Positions 1-8,654 are shown, counted from the first letter of the stretch. The stretch is 64,000 nt of DNA from Paracoccus homiensis (GCF_900111675.1 NZ_FOHO01000003.1:186001-250000), one strand, 5' to 3'. Notes: a model not told the origin generated them from the sequence alone. Made by a program: numbers and translations.

Positions 1-102
1 CGCCCAGCCGCGCAAATCGGGATCGAACCCGTTCGGACCGCATGACGCCAACAAAGCCAGCGCCGCTGCCGCGCTGGCCGAAAGCCTGAAATTCCTGCTC
101 AT
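1..102 (-). CDS. Lipoprotein, 5' end only; possibly a murein hydrolase (NlpD-like)
   Basis: Only the first 34 codons are in the window; the gene runs off the left edge. The visible product has a short basic start (MSRNFR), an Ala/Leu-rich core and a lipobox LLAS-Cys with the modified cysteine at about residue 21, so it is an exported lipoprotein. It lies 36 bp downstream of pcm, in the same direction as surE and pcm. In many proteobacteria surE-pcm is followed by nlpD, a LysM/M23 murein hydrolase activator. That family assignment rests on gene order alone, because no catalytic domain is visible here. Confidence 0.6.
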   Translation of the reverse strand, partial: MSRNFRLSASAAAALALLASCGPNGFDPDLRGWA

Positions 103-138
103 ATCCCGTTCCTCAACCTGCTACTGTCCGGTCGGGGG

Positions 139-798
139 TCATGTCTGACCCAACCCCTCGACCAGCGGAACAAACCGCACCTGCCGCAATTCGTCATAGT
201 CGAACCCGGTCTCGCTGCGCGTGACCCGGATCAGCGTCTGCACCGCGTCGGACTGACCGACCGGCACCACCATGATACCGCCGATCTTCAGTTGCGCCAA
301 CAGCGAGCCGGGCGGATCCTCGGCTGCGGCGGTCACAAGTATGCGGTCGAAGGGCGCCTGATCGGGCAGGCCGCGCGATCCATCTGCGATCTGTGCGGTG
401 ATGTTGGAAAAGCCCATCTCGGCAAAGATTGCCTCGGCCTCTTGGACCAGACGGCGATGACGGTCGACGGTATAGACCCGACGGCACAGCCCGGACAGCA
501 CCGCCGCCTGATAGCCCGAGCCCGTGCCCACCTCCAGCACGGTGTCGCGCGGACCCGGATTCAGCGCCTGCGTCATCAGGCCCACGACCGAGGGCTGGCT
601 GATGGTCTGACCGCAGGGGATGGGCAGGGGCGTGTCCTCATAGGCCCGATCGGCGAACTGGCCGCGCACGAACAGGCCACGGTCGATCAGCTCCATCGAG
701 TTCAGAACGCGCGGATCGGTGACCCCGCGCGAGCGAAGCTGGTACATGAAGCGCATCTTGCGCTCGGCCGGGCTGTCCTGTTCGTCCTCGGGGGTCAT
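139..798 (-). CDS. pcm: Protein-L-isoaspartate O-methyltransferase
   Basis: This cytoplasmic repair enzyme methylates abnormal L-isoaspartyl residues with S-adenosylmethionine so that they can return to aspartate. The 219-residue product has the usual family length. It carries the PCMT motif [14 protein letters not shown] at about residues 57-70 and the SAM-binding glycine-rich loop [11 protein letters not shown] at 87-97. A later motif, [12 protein letters not shown], fits the family. The start codon overlaps the surE stop by four bases (ATGA), which implies translational coupling. The surE-pcm pair is a widely conserved stress-survival arrangement, here followed by a lipoprotein gene. Confidence 0.95.
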   Translation of the reverse strand: MTPEDEQDSPAERKMRFMYQLRSRGVTDPRVLNSMELIDRGLFVRGQFADRAYEDTPLPIPCGQTISQPSVVGLMTQALNPGPRDTVLEVGTGSGYQAAVLSGLCRRVYTVDRHRRLVQEAEAIFAEMGFSNITAQIADGSRGLPDQAPFDRILVTAAAEDPPGSLLAQLKIGGIMVVPVGQSDAVQTLIRVTRSETGFDYDELRQVRFVPLVEGLGQT

Positions 799-1634
799 TT
801 GCCGTCCCTGGCCTCCGTCTGTTCGCGGGCATGATCGCCAAGATCACGATCCAGCGTCTGCGACAGCCGATCAAGTGAGAAATGGCAGGTCAGGTCGGCG
901 CGCATCGGCGTGACCGAAACATAGCCATCCATGTTGACCGCGACATCGCTGCCCGCGCGTGCCGGTGCCTGCTGCGAACCGCCGGCGACCCACATGAACC
1001 GGCGGCCATTCGGCGCCGTATAGGGCACGACCCCGAAACCGGCGCCGCGACGACGGCCTTGCGGGGCGACACGCAGGCCCGCGACATCGGCGGCCGAGGT
1101 CGGGGGGAAATTCACGTTGTAGAACAGGCGGAAATCCTCGCCCGAGGTCCAGTCGCCGTGATCCAGAATGCGGCGGATCACCGTGGCGCCGTGAGTGCGG
1201 GCGGCCTGAAACATGTCGTCCAGCTCCGCCGTTTTCGGGCCCATATATTGCGACAGGGCAACGGCGGGCAGGCCCTGCAACGCGGCCTCCATCGCACCGC
1301 CGACGGTGCCGGAATACATCACGTTCTCGCCCGAGTTGTTGCCGCGATTGACGCCCGACAACACCAGATCGGGCGGGCTGTCGGCCATGATGTCGCTGAT
1401 CGCGGCCAATACGCAATCGGCGGGGCTGCCCTCGGCGGCATAGCGGCGCGGCCCCAGTTTCGCGACCATGGTGGGGTGCGAATAGCTGATGCAATGTGCC
1501 ACGCCCGATTGTTCAAAGGCGGGCGCGACGGTCCAGACCTCGCCATCCGGGCCGGCAAGTTCGGCGGCGATCTGTTCCATGACCTCAAGCCCGGGGGCGT
1601 TGATGCCGTCGTCATTGGTGATCAGAATACGCAT
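795..1634 (-). CDS. surE: 5'/3'-nucleotidase SurE
   Basis: SurE is a metal-dependent nucleoside monophosphate phosphatase linked to stationary-phase survival. The protein begins [10 protein letters not shown], with metal ligands D8 and D9, S43 in [10 protein letters not shown] and N96 in SGVNRGNN, all at the spacing known for SurE. An adjacent in-frame ATG three bases upstream (1637) could also be used. I prefer 1634 because [10 protein letters not shown] is the conserved start and the AAGGA ribosome-binding site is then 8 bases away. It is the first gene of a surE-pcm-lipoprotein run. The C-terminal tail after [11 protein letters not shown] is variable and charged, as is usual. Confidence 0.95.
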   Translation of the reverse strand: MRILITNDDGINAPGLEVMEQIAAELAGPDGEVWTVAPAFEQSGVAHCISYSHPTMVAKLGPRRYAAEGSPADCVLAAISDIMADSPPDLVLSGVNRGNNSGENVMYSGTVGGAMEAALQGLPAVALSQYMGPKTAELDDMFQAARTHGATVIRRILDHGDWTSGEDFRLFYNVNFPPTSAADVAGLRVAPQGRRRGAGFGVVPYTAPNGRRFMWVAGGSQQAPARAGSDVAVNMDGYVSVTPMRADLTCHFSLDRLSQTLDRDLGDHAREQTEARDGK

Positions 1635-1777
1635 CATGCCGTTCCTTGACTGTTTTGCCCGTCAAATGCTTAGCCGTGCGGCAACATTGCTTCAACCCGT
1701 TGAGGCCATGGCCGAAAGCGGTTTGACGGTTTGACCCATGCCGTGCATTCTGGGGCCGCAATTTGCGATCGGACGAC

Positions 1778-2692
1778 ATGCAGATCTTTCTCCCCATCGC
1801 CGAAGTCTCTGTGAATGCCTTTACCCTGATCGGTCTGGGCGGAATCGTGGGGCTGATGAGCGGGCTTTTCGGTGTCGGGGGTGGTTTTCTGATCACGCCG
1901 CTTCTGTTCTTCATCGGCATTCCGCCCCCCATCGCCGTGGCGACCGGGGCCAATCAGGTCGTCGCCTCGTCCGTGTCGGGCGTTCTGGCCCATGTCAAAC
2001 GCAAGACCGTCGATTTCCGCATGGGTGGCGTTCTGCTGGCCGGGGGGCTGGTGGGGTCCTGGCTGGGCGTGTTCGTCTTCACGATCCTGCAAAGTCTTGG
2101 TCAGGTCGATCTGGTCGTGCAGCTTTGCTATGTGGTGTTTCTGGGCCTGATCGGCGGGATGATGCTGCAGGAAAGCATCCGGGCGCTTAGGCGGTCGCGC
2201 AACCCTGTTCATCGCAAGCGTCTGCATCAGCACAACTGGGTGCATCGCTGGCCGCTGAAGATGAAATTCCGCGCCTCGGGTCTGTATATCAGTGCGATTC
2301 CGGTGCTGCTGGTTGGGGTTGCGGTCGGAATTCTGGCCGCGATCATGGGCGTGGGCGGCGGGTTCATCATGGTGCCCGCGATGATCTACCTGCTGGGGAT
2401 GCCCACCAAGGTCGTGGTCGGCACCTCGCTGTTTCAGATCACCTTCGTGACCGCCTTTACCACGCTGATGCATGCCGTCAGCTATAACACGGTCGACATC
2501 ATGCTGGCGGTGTTGCTGATCGTCGGCGGGGTTGTGGGGGCGCAGATCGGCACCACGCTGGGGGCGCGGCTGCGGGCCGAACAGTTGCGGATCCTGCTGG
2601 CGCTGCTGGTTCTGCTGGTCTGTGGCAAGCTGGCGCTGGACCTGTTCCTGCGTCCCGATGAGCTGTTCTCGATCACCACGGGGGTGCGGTGA
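1778..2692 (+). CDS. TauE/SafE family sulfite/organosulfonate exporter-like permease
   Basis: This 304-residue integral membrane protein belongs to the TauE/SafE (TSUP) family, whose members move sulfite, sulfonates or related anions. The fold is an inverted duplication, visible as two copies of a glycine-rich motif: FGVGGGFLITPLL near residues 31-43 and MGVGGGFIMVPAM in the second half. Eight or so hydrophobic segments surround a basic cytoplasmic loop (RRSRNPVHRKRLHQHN). ATG at 1778 is chosen over an in-frame TTG at 1763 because it gives the normal short N-terminus. The stop overlaps the next start by one base, so the pair is probably co-transcribed. The substrate cannot be read from sequence. 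Confidence 0.85.
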   Translation: MQIFLPIAEVSVNAFTLIGLGGIVGLMSGLFGVGGGFLITPLLFFIGIPPPIAVATGANQVVASSVSGVLAHVKRKTVDFRMGGVLLAGGLVGSWLGVFVFTILQSLGQVDLVVQLCYVVFLGLIGGMMLQESIRALRRSRNPVHRKRLHQHNWVHRWPLKMKFRASGLYISAIPVLLVGVAVGILAAIMGVGGGFIMVPAMIYLLGMPTKVVVGTSLFQITFVTAFTTLMHAVSYNTVDIMLAVLLIVGGVVGAQIGTTLGARLRAEQLRILLALLVLLVCGKLALDLFLRPDELFSITTGVR

Positions 2693-3573
2693 TGGGCCTG
2701 CGTCACGCCGCTGCCGCGTTGCTGTTCTGCCTGTGCGGGCCGGTGGTCGCGCAACAAACCGGCCCGTCGACCGTGCCCGTCGAGGATGCCGATGCGCAGT
2801 TCCCGATCTATTCCGATCCCGGTCGCCCGCGCGTCGTCGTGCCCGAAAATGCCGATGCCCCCGCTGAACAGGTGGTTGCGGGACTGTCGAACGACTCGGT
2901 CGCGATCACGGCCAGTTTCGACGGCTCCGAGATCCTGATCTATGGCGCGATCAAGCGCGAAACGCCGATCCCCGATGGACCGCCCTTGCAGATCATCGTC
3001 ACCATCGAAGGTCCGTCACAGGCGCTGACGGTGTGGAAAAAGGAACGCAAGGCCGCGATCTGGATCAATTCCGAACATGTCGAGATCGGGGCCGCGCCGG
3101 GATTCTATGCGGTCGCGACCACCGGTCCGCTGGATCAGATCCTGCGACCGGGCTGGGACAGCCGTTACCGGATTTCGCTGCCACTGGCGCTGCGGGCCTT
3201 TGCGGGGCGGATCTCGGTCGGGGACACGGTGCCATTTACCGAGGCGCTGATTCGCCTGCGCGAGGAAAACGGGCTGTATCGTCTGGAAGAAGGCAGCGTG
3301 AAACTGGTCGATCAGACGCTGTTCAGGGCCGATATCAGCCTGCCCGCCAATCTGATCGAGGGTGAGTACAAGACCCGCATCTTCCTTCTGCGCGAGGGGC
3401 GGGTGATCGATGTCTATCGCGCCCCGATCGAGGTGATGAAGGTCGGGCTAGAGCGGTGGCTATACCGTCTGGCATTCGATAAGCCATTGATCTACGGGCT
3501 GATGTCGCTGGCCGTGGCTGTCGCTGCGGGTTGGGGCGCCTCTGCCGCGTTCCGCAGGCTGCGCCGCGCCTGA
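2692..3573 (+). CDS. TIGR02186-type envelope protein paired with a TauE/SafE permease
   Basis: The 293-residue product has an N-terminal signal peptide (cleavage near VVAQQ). A large extracytoplasmic beta-rich region follows, then one C-terminal membrane helix (LIYGLMSLAVAVAAGWGAS) and a short basic tail. This matches what I know of TIGR02186, a family of unknown function found mostly in Alphaproteobacteria and often beside TauE/SafE transporters. The bulk of the protein therefore lies in the periplasm, anchored at its C-terminus. The ATG overlaps the permease TGA by one base, which supports a shared function, perhaps an accessory or substrate-presenting subunit. That role is inference. Confidence 0.75.
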   Translation: MGLRHAAAALLFCLCGPVVAQQTGPSTVPVEDADAQFPIYSDPGRPRVVVPENADAPAEQVVAGLSNDSVAITASFDGSEILIYGAIKRETPIPDGPPLQIIVTIEGPSQALTVWKKERKAAIWINSEHVEIGAAPGFYAVATTGPLDQILRPGWDSRYRISLPLALRAFAGRISVGDTVPFTEALIRLREENGLYRLEEGSVKLVDQTLFRADISLPANLIEGEYKTRIFLLREGRVIDVYRAPIEVMKVGLERWLYRLAFDKPLIYGLMSLAVAVAAGWGASAAFRRLRRA

Positions 3574-3683
3574 TCCGGGCGGGCATGGCCCGAAAATGCA
3601 GCGGGCCCCGTGTTGCCACAGAGCCCGCGCCCTCCCGTTCGCGGTTGTGACCCCTCCACTGATCACGACCGCTGGGTATCTTT

Positions 3684-4640
3684 TCAGCCTGCGATCAGTT
3701 CTGCCTGACGAACGATCACTTCTGCTTGTTTGATGGAAGCTATATCCACAAGGCGGCCTTTGTAAACTGTCGCGCCTGCGCCCGATTTCGTCGCCTCTTC
3801 CATTGCGGCCAGAATTTCGCGCGCTTCGGTGACGGCATCGGCCGAGGGAGAGAACACCTCGTTCGCTAGTGCGATCTGGCTGGGGTGAATTGCCCATTTG
3901 CCGACCATGCCAAGGGTTGCGGATCGGCGTGCCTGCGCGACGAAGCCGTCCTTGTCGCTGAAATCGCCAAAGGGGCCATCCACGGGCAGCAGCCCATGTG
4001 TGCGGCAGGCCGCCACGATCGCGGTTTGCGCCCAATGCCAGGGATCGGGCCAGTATTTCTGGCCGTCGCGGACCATGTAGTAGTTTTCCTGCGTCCCGCC
4101 GATCCCGGTTGTCGCCATGCCCATCGAGGCGGCGAAATCGGCCGCGCCAAGGCTGATCGCCTGCATCCGGGGCGATGCGGCGGCGATTTCCTCGACATGG
4201 CAGATGCCCGCCGCGCTTTCGATGATGACCTCGAAGGCGATGGGCTTCTTGCGGCCTTTGGCGCGTTCGATGGCGGTGACCAGCGCATCCACGGCATAGA
4301 TGTCACCGGCATTGCCAACCTTCGGGATCATGATCTGATCCAGCCGGTCGCCCGCCTGTTCCAGAAGATCGACGACGTCGCGATACCAGAAGGGCGTGTC
4401 CAGGCCATTGATCCGCACCGACAGCGTCTTGTTGCCCCAGTCGATATCGCTGATGGCCTCGATCGTCTGTTTCAGCGCGGTCGGCTTGTCATCGGGCGCG
4501 ACGGAATCTTCCAGATCGATATTGATGACATCGGCATCCGACTTGGCCATCTTTTCGAACAGCGCGCTGCGCGATCCCGGGCCGAACAGTTGACAGCGGT
4601 TCAGGCGGGCAGGGGGTTGTGGTTGAAGGCGAAAGCTCAT
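3684..4640 (-). CDS. mcl1: L-malyl-CoA/beta-methylmalyl-CoA lyase
   Basis: The enzyme reversibly cleaves beta-methylmalyl-CoA to glyoxylate and propionyl-CoA, and malyl-CoA to glyoxylate and acetyl-CoA. It works in the ethylmalonyl-CoA pathway of acetate assimilation. The length, 318 residues, matches the Rhodobacter sphaeroides enzyme. R76 (SVRINGLD), E141 (FEVIIESAAGI) and D168 (LGAADFAASMG) fall at the CoA-substrate and Mg2+ positions reported for that protein. The (TIM-barrel) CitE-like fold and the C-terminal lid region KWAIHPSQI are present. It stands alone, convergent with the TIGR02186 gene and divergent from the aminotransferase gene. An AAGGA site precedes the ATG. Confidence 0.93.
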   Translation of the reverse strand: MSFRLQPQPPARLNRCQLFGPGSRSALFEKMAKSDADVINIDLEDSVAPDDKPTALKQTIEAISDIDWGNKTLSVRINGLDTPFWYRDVVDLLEQAGDRLDQIMIPKVGNAGDIYAVDALVTAIERAKGRKKPIAFEVIIESAAGICHVEEIAAASPRMQAISLGAADFAASMGMATTGIGGTQENYYMVRDGQKYWPDPWHWAQTAIVAACRTHGLLPVDGPFGDFSDKDGFVAQARRSATLGMVGKWAIHPSQIALANEVFSPSADAVTEAREILAAMEEATKSGAGATVYKGRLVDIASIKQAEVIVRQAELIAG

Positions 4641-4678
4641 TGCTGATCCTTGGCTGTTAACGAAAGGATATTGCGCAA

Positions 4679-4707
4679 CCGATAGCGCGGCGCGGCCCTG
4701 CTTTCAA
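4679..4707 (-). promoter_or_regulatory. Candidate promoter for the malyl-CoA lyase gene
   Basis: Read on the minus strand, TTGAAA (4707-4702) and TATCGG (4684-4679) are separated by exactly 17 bases. This places a transcription start roughly 30 bases upstream of the mcl1 ATG. Assignment is by eye; the -10 match is moderate. Confidence 0.3.
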
Positions 4708-4815
4708 CCCTTATGCTGCACCGCCGCATCGCGGGCCCCTGCGTCATCTTTCTTGACGACGCGTCCGTTTGGGCGCAGGACCGCGCCAAAGCGCCACGAA
4801 GGAAGGATGGATCGC

Positions 4816-5676
4816 ATGTCGCGGACGGTATTTGTAAACGGTGATTACCTGCCCGAGGAACAGGCCACGGTTTCAATTTTTGACCGGGGCTTTCTGATGG
4901 CCGATGCGGTCTATGAGGTGGTCAGCGTCCTGAATGGAAAACTGCTGGATTTCTCAGGGCATATGGCGCGGCTGTCGCGGTCGCTGGATGCGCTTGAGAT
5001 GCGCAATCCGATGGATGCCGAGGCCTATCTTGAGGCGCATCACGAGTTGATCCGGCTGAACGAGATCGAAGATGGCCTGATCTATCTGCAGGTCAGCCGG
5101 GGCAATCCGGGCGACCGCGATTTCGCCTATCCGGCCGCCGATGTGCAGCCAACCGTGGTCATGTTCACGCAGGCCAAGCCCGGGCTTGCCGATGCGCCCG
5201 CAGCAAAGACCGGCTGGAAGATTGTCAGCATCGACGATCTGCGCTGGGGCCGCCGCGACATCAAGACCGTGCAGTTGCTGTATCCGTCGATGGCCAAGAT
5301 GGCGGCAAAGGCGCAGGGCGTCGATGATGCTTGGCTGGTCGAGGACGGGATGGTGACCGAAGGCACCTCGAATAACGCATATATCGTGAAGGACGGCGTG
5401 ATCGTGACACGGGCGCTGAGCACCGACATCCTGCACGGCATCACCCGCGCCGCGGTGCTGCGTTTTGCCGCAGAGGCACAGATGAAGGTCGAAGAGCGCA
5501 GCTTTTCCATTGCCGAGGCGCAGGCGGCGGATGAGGCCTTCGTCACCTCGGCCTCGGCCTTCGTGATGCCCGTGGTCGAGATCGACGGCCAGGCCGTGGG
5601 CGGGGGGCGGGTCGGCCCGGTCGCCCAACGTTTGCGCGAGATCTATATCGAGGAAAGCCGCAAGGCCGCGGTCTGA
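4816..5676 (+). CDS. dat: D-amino acid aminotransferase (D-alanine transaminase)
   Basis: This PLP-dependent class IV aminotransferase probably interconverts D-alanine and 2-oxoglutarate with pyruvate and D-glutamate, supplying D-amino acids for peptidoglycan. The 286-residue product has the expected length. The PLP lysine is K150 in RRDIKTVQLL, a spacing typical of D-amino acid transaminases. The N-terminal FDRGFLMADAVYE and the phosphate-binding EGTSNNAYI are also present. The ATG at 4816 is chosen because a GGAAGGA site lies 8 bases upstream; the ATG at 4807 falls inside or against that site. Branched-chain aminotransferase or aminodeoxychorismate lyase are the alternatives, but the DIK motif favours dat. 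Confidence 0.88.
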   Translation: MSRTVFVNGDYLPEEQATVSIFDRGFLMADAVYEVVSVLNGKLLDFSGHMARLSRSLDALEMRNPMDAEAYLEAHHELIRLNEIEDGLIYLQVSRGNPGDRDFAYPAADVQPTVVMFTQAKPGLADAPAAKTGWKIVSIDDLRWGRRDIKTVQLLYPSMAKMAAKAQGVDDAWLVEDGMVTEGTSNNAYIVKDGVIVTRALSTDILHGITRAAVLRFAAEAQMKVEERSFSIAEAQAADEAFVTSASAFVMPVVEIDGQAVGGGRVGPVAQRLREIYIEESRKAAV

Positions 5677-5709
5677 TCCCGCGATCGGGCATTGCGTCCC
5701 GCGACGGCC

Positions 5710-5738
5710 GGGGGGCTGGCTGCCCCCCGGACCCCCCG
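5710..5738. repeat. GC-rich intergenic repeat, copy A (partial)
   Basis: A run of six G, a 7-base loop and six C form a hairpin, followed by an ACCCCCC block. It matches the 5' half of the repeats at 19213, 51829 and 60960 but lacks their GG(A/G)TATTT tail. It lies between the convergent dat and amidohydrolase genes and may serve as a terminator. Confidence 0.55.
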
Positions 5739-5766
5739 CGGCGTCGCGCATGCCCCGACGTCCGTC

Positions 5767-6507
5767 TCAGGCGCCGCTGTCCGACAGCACCTGTTCGATC
5801 ACGGGCGCGAGGCGCGCGGCCCACTCGGCCTGACCCTCGGGCGTTTGGATCAGATCGTTGCGAAGTTCGATCAGAACATTCGGGCGACCCTGTGCCAACG
5901 CGTGCCGATCCACCGAATCGCCCTCCAGATGGCCGGTATAGGGCTGGTTCTCGCCGGTCACCCAGCCCTGATCGCGACAGGCCTGCACCAGTGCCGGACC
6001 CAGCCGCGTGTCGCGATGGGAGTAAAGGATCCCGACCTGCCACGGGCGCGGCGGGCGGCCCCGCAACTGCGGTGTAAAGCTGTGGATGGCGCAGATCGCA
6101 CGGGCCGGATGCCGTCCTGCAAGATCTTCCAATGCGCGATGATAGGGGCGGTGCAGGCGGTCCAGCCTGCGTTCACGCTCGGCTAGGTCGGCATGTTTGT
6201 TGGCGGGAATGACGGTGCCGTCGTAAAGCCGCATCAGCAGGGTCGGGTCATCCTCGCCCCTGTTCGGGTCGATCACCAGCCGCGAGAAATCCGAAAACAC
6301 CGCAGGGGCGTCCAGGATGTCGGCCAGCCGCCCGGCCAGACCCGCCGCGCCGATGTCATAGGCGATGTGGCGCGCCATATCCGCCGCGGCAATGCCCAGA
6401 TCGCCGCCATTGATCCAGTCCGGCACGCGATTCGTCGCATGATCGCAGGTGATCAGCCAGCGCGAGGGCCGATCTTCGCCCACCGTTCGGAAGGCGCGCT
6501 CAGTCAT
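5767..6507 (-). CDS. N-formylglutamate amidohydrolase family protein
   Basis: Members of this family hydrolyse N-formylglutamate to glutamate and formate, a last step of one histidine degradation route. The zinc-dependent hydrolase signature is visible as ITCDHATNRVP near the N-terminus, then FSDFSRLVIDPNR, and IHSFTP in the middle. The 246-residue length fits. ATG at 6507 is preferred because AAGGA lies 10 bases upstream on the minus strand; the in-frame ATG at 6525 has no such site. It is divergent from pyruvate kinase. No hut genes are nearby, so the true substrate may be another N-acyl amino acid. Confidence 0.85.
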   Translation of the reverse strand: MTERAFRTVGEDRPSRWLITCDHATNRVPDWINGGDLGIAAADMARHIAYDIGAAGLAGRLADILDAPAVFSDFSRLVIDPNRGEDDPTLLMRLYDGTVIPANKHADLAERERRLDRLHRPYHRALEDLAGRHPARAICAIHSFTPQLRGRPPRPWQVGILYSHRDTRLGPALVQACRDQGWVTGENQPYTGHLEGDSVDRHALAQGRPNVLIELRNDLIQTPEGQAEWAARLAPVIEQVLSDSGA

Positions 6508-6526
6508 GGTTTCGTCATCCTTCATA

Positions 6527-6539
6527 ATGCAGTCTGCAT
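6527..6539. promoter_or_regulatory. Palindromic half-sites in the amidohydrolase/pyk divergent region
   Basis: ATGCAG-T-CTGCAT is a perfect 13-base palindrome. A third copy of the half-site, CTGCATTAT, lies at 6583-6591 and overlaps the pyk -10 box. Three related half-sites in a 116-base divergent promoter suggest a regulator-binding region. The regulator is unknown. Confidence 0.35.
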
Positions 6540-6564
6540 AGGGCAGTTGCCTTCTTTGCGCCAG

Positions 6565-6593
6565 TTGCCGTGCCGGAACATCTGCATTATTGA
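6565..6593 (+). promoter_or_regulatory. Candidate pyk promoter
   Basis: TTGCCG (6565-6570) and TATTGA (6588-6593) are separated by 17 bases. The 8-base palindrome TAGCGCTA follows at 6594-6601, where transcription should start. A TA-N2-CG-type core of this kind is typical of LacI-family operators. Control by a central-carbon LacI regulator such as CceR is inference. Confidence 0.5.
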
Positions 6594-6622
6594 TAGCGCT
6601 AAATCAGGATGAGGGGCCGAAT

Positions 6623-8068
6623 ATGAGACGACATCGCAACGTAAAGATCGTGGCTACGCTTGGACCGGCCTCCAGCACCAAGGAGATGATCCGCCAGCTG
6701 TTTGACGCGGGCGCCGACGTGTTCCGCCTGAACATGAGCCATGGCAGCCATGACGATCACCGCGCCCGCCACGCCATCATCCGCGAGATCGAGGCCGAAA
6801 CCGGCCGTCCGATCGCGATTCTGGCCGACCTGCAAGGGCCGAAGCTGCGCGTGGGGCCATTTGCCGATGGCGCGCATGATCTGACGGCGGGCGACAAGTT
6901 CCGCTTTGATCTGGACGATGCAAAGGGCGACGCCAATCGCGTGCAATTGCCGCATCCCGAAATTTTCGCCGCGTTGGAAGCCGGTAGCGAATTGCTGGTG
7001 AATGACGGCAAGATCCGCCTGACCGTCGATAGCTGTGGCAAGGATTTCGCCGATTGCACCGTGACCGTCGGCGGCACGATTTCCGACCGCAAGGGCGTGA
7101 ACGTGCCTGACGTGGTTCTGCCGCTGGCCGCGCTGTCGGACAAGGATCGCGGCGATCTGGAATTCGCCTGCGAGATGGGCGTGGACTGGCTGGCGCTGTC
7201 CTTTGTGCAGCGGGCCGCCGATGTCGAAGAGGCCAAGGCGCTGGCCAAGGGTCGGGCGGCCGTGCTGTCCAAGATCGAGAAACCCGCCGCCGTTCGGGCC
7301 TTTGACGAGATCCTTCACGCCTCGGACGGGATCATGGTCGCGCGGGGCGATCTGGGTGTTGAACTGCCGGTTCATTCGGTGCCCCCGATCCAGAAACGTC
7401 TGGTACGTCAATGCCGCGCCGCCGCCAAACCGGTGATCGTCGCGACGCAGATGCTGGAATCGATGATCGAAAGCCCGATGCCGACCCGCGCCGAGGTCAG
7501 CGACGTCGCCAACGCCATCTATGAAGGCGCCGATGCCGTCATGCTGTCGGCCGAAAGCGCCGCAGGCGATTATCCCGTCGAGGCGGTGACGACGATGGAC
7601 AGCGTCGCCCGCTCGGTCGAGGCGGATGCGAATTATCGCGCCATCATCGAAGCCTCGCGCAAGGCCAAGCTGCACAGCGTCGCCGACGCCATCGTGACCG
7701 CCGCCCGCGAGATCGCGGAAACCACGGACATCGCCGCGATCTGCGCCTTTACGCAATCGGGAACGACGGCCAGCCTGGTCGCGCGCGAACGTCCGCGCGT
7801 GCCGATCCTGGCGCTGTCGTCCGAGGTCGGGGTGGCGCGTCGTCTGTCGCTGACCTGGGGGACGCATTGCATCATCAGCCCGCGCCTGACCCGCTTCAAG
7901 GAGGCGGTGGTCAATGGCACCCGCGCGGCACGCGATTTCGGTTTTGCCGATGAGACGCGGCAGGTCGTGGTTATGGCTGGTGTGCCCTTCAACGTGCCGG
8001 GTACGACGAACATCCTGCGCATCGCCCCCTGTGACGAGCGCTTGATTTACGCCTCCGATCCGGAATAA
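6623..8068 (+). CDS. pyk: Pyruvate kinase
   Basis: The enzyme converts phosphoenolpyruvate and ADP to pyruvate and ATP, the final glycolytic (Entner-Doudoroff) step. The product is 481 residues, a normal bacterial length. It shows VKIVATLGPAS, FRLNMSHG, ILADLQGPKLRVG, the catalytic lysine in LSKIEKP, the substrate loop MVARGDLGVELP and a complete C-terminal effector domain. I place the start at ATG 6623 (MRRHRNVKIV), after a GAGGGG site and just downstream of the candidate promoter. The earlier in-frame start at 6590 would lie inside the -10 box. A small membrane protein gene follows after 34 bases. Confidence 0.96.
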   Translation: MRRHRNVKIVATLGPASSTKEMIRQLFDAGADVFRLNMSHGSHDDHRARHAIIREIEAETGRPIAILADLQGPKLRVGPFADGAHDLTAGDKFRFDLDDAKGDANRVQLPHPEIFAALEAGSELLVNDGKIRLTVDSCGKDFADCTVTVGGTISDRKGVNVPDVVLPLAALSDKDRGDLEFACEMGVDWLALSFVQRAADVEEAKALAKGRAAVLSKIEKPAAVRAFDEILHASDGIMVARGDLGVELPVHSVPPIQKRLVRQCRAAAKPVIVATQMLESMIESPMPTRAEVSDVANAIYEGADAVMLSAESAAGDYPVEAVTTMDSVARSVEADANYRAIIEASRKAKLHSVADAIVTAAREIAETTDIAAICAFTQSGTTASLVARERPRVPILALSSEVGVARRLSLTWGTHCIISPRLTRFKEAVVNGTRAARDFGFADETRQVVVMAGVPFNVPGTTNILRIAPCDERLIYASDPE

Positions 8069-8102
8069 ACCCGATTAATCAAAACGAAGACGGGTGCTTT
8101 CC

Positions 8103-8330
8103 ATGTCCGATTATCTGTTGCTGGCCGGTGTGGCGCTGTGCCTGATCTCAGTTGTGGCTGCGGTGGTGCAGCTGCTTCAGACGCAGGCGCCGCGCGGTGC
8201 CGTGATCACGCTGATCCTGGGCATCGTGCTGATCTTTGCCGGCGCGTTCACCAGCCCCGAGCCGTTTCAGCCGCAGACGATCCTGGGCGCGTGGGACCGG
8301 GTGTCCGGCGCGGCACAGCCGCAGCAATAA
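8103..8330 (+). CDS. Small membrane protein of unknown function
   Basis: I do not recognise this 75-residue protein. It has two hydrophobic segments, LLLAGVALCLISVVAAVVQLL and VITLILGIVLIFAGAF (about residues 4-24 and 35-51). A short basic stretch, QAPRG, lies between them, and a polar C-terminus rich in Gln and Pro follows. This predicts a two-helix inner-membrane hairpin. It begins 34 bases after pyk and ends just before the rpmI promoter, so it is probably read from the pyk transcript. Codon use is like its neighbours. Confidence 0.7.
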   Translation: MSDYLLLAGVALCLISVVAAVVQLLQTQAPRGAVITLILGIVLIFAGAFTSPEPFQPQTILGAWDRVSGAAQPQQ

Positions 8331-8334
8331 GCTA

Positions 8335-8363
8335 TTGCCAAATTCGCGGCGCGCCCTTATACG
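8335..8363 (+). promoter_or_regulatory. Candidate promoter for rpmI-rplT
   Basis: TTGCCA (8335-8340), a 17-base spacer and TATACG (8358-8363) form a good sigma-70 type promoter about 75 bases upstream of rpmI. The -10 box lies in the loop of a 7-bp inverted repeat (GCGCGCC/GGCGCGC), which may be coincidental. The remaining leader could carry ribosomal autoregulation, but I see no clear L20-binding fold. Confidence 0.5.
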
Positions 8364-8438
8364 GCGCGCTTCTAACCGTGCGTCCGGCCCCTGAAGGCAT
8401 TGCCGAGGCGCGCGTTCACTCTGACCAAGGAGACGAAA

Positions 8439-8639
8439 ATGCCGAAGATGAAGACCAAAGCGGCCGCCAAGAAGCGGTTCTCGTTCACGGCTTCGGGCAA
8501 GGTCAAATCCGCCCAGGCCGGCAAGCGCCACGGCATGATCAAGCGCACCACGAAGTTCATTCGTGACGCGCGTGGCACCACCGTCCTGTGTGACGCGGAT
8601 GCCAAGATCGTCAAGAAATACATGCCCTACAACCGCTGA
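8439..8639 (+). CDS. rpmI: 50S ribosomal protein L35
   Basis: L35 is a small basic protein of the large ribosomal subunit. The 66-residue product [14 protein letters not shown]... with the conserved [10 protein letters not shown] segment is a standard bacterial L35. The ATG follows a strong AAGGAG site. rplT begins 15 bases downstream, giving the conserved rpmI-rplT pair. infC, often upstream, is not here; a pyk/small membrane protein pair occupies that position, and the operon appears to have its own promoter at 8335-8363. Confidence 0.97.
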   Translation: MPKMKTKAAAKKRFSFTASGKVKSAQAGKRHGMIKRTTKFIRDARGTTVLCDADAKIVKKYMPYNR

Positions 8640-8654
8640 TCCGAGGACTGACAC

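Noticed and set aside
4751..4815. Longer N-terminus for the D-amino acid aminotransferase
   Set aside because: In-frame codons exist upstream, but the ribosome-binding site and family alignment fix the start at 4816.
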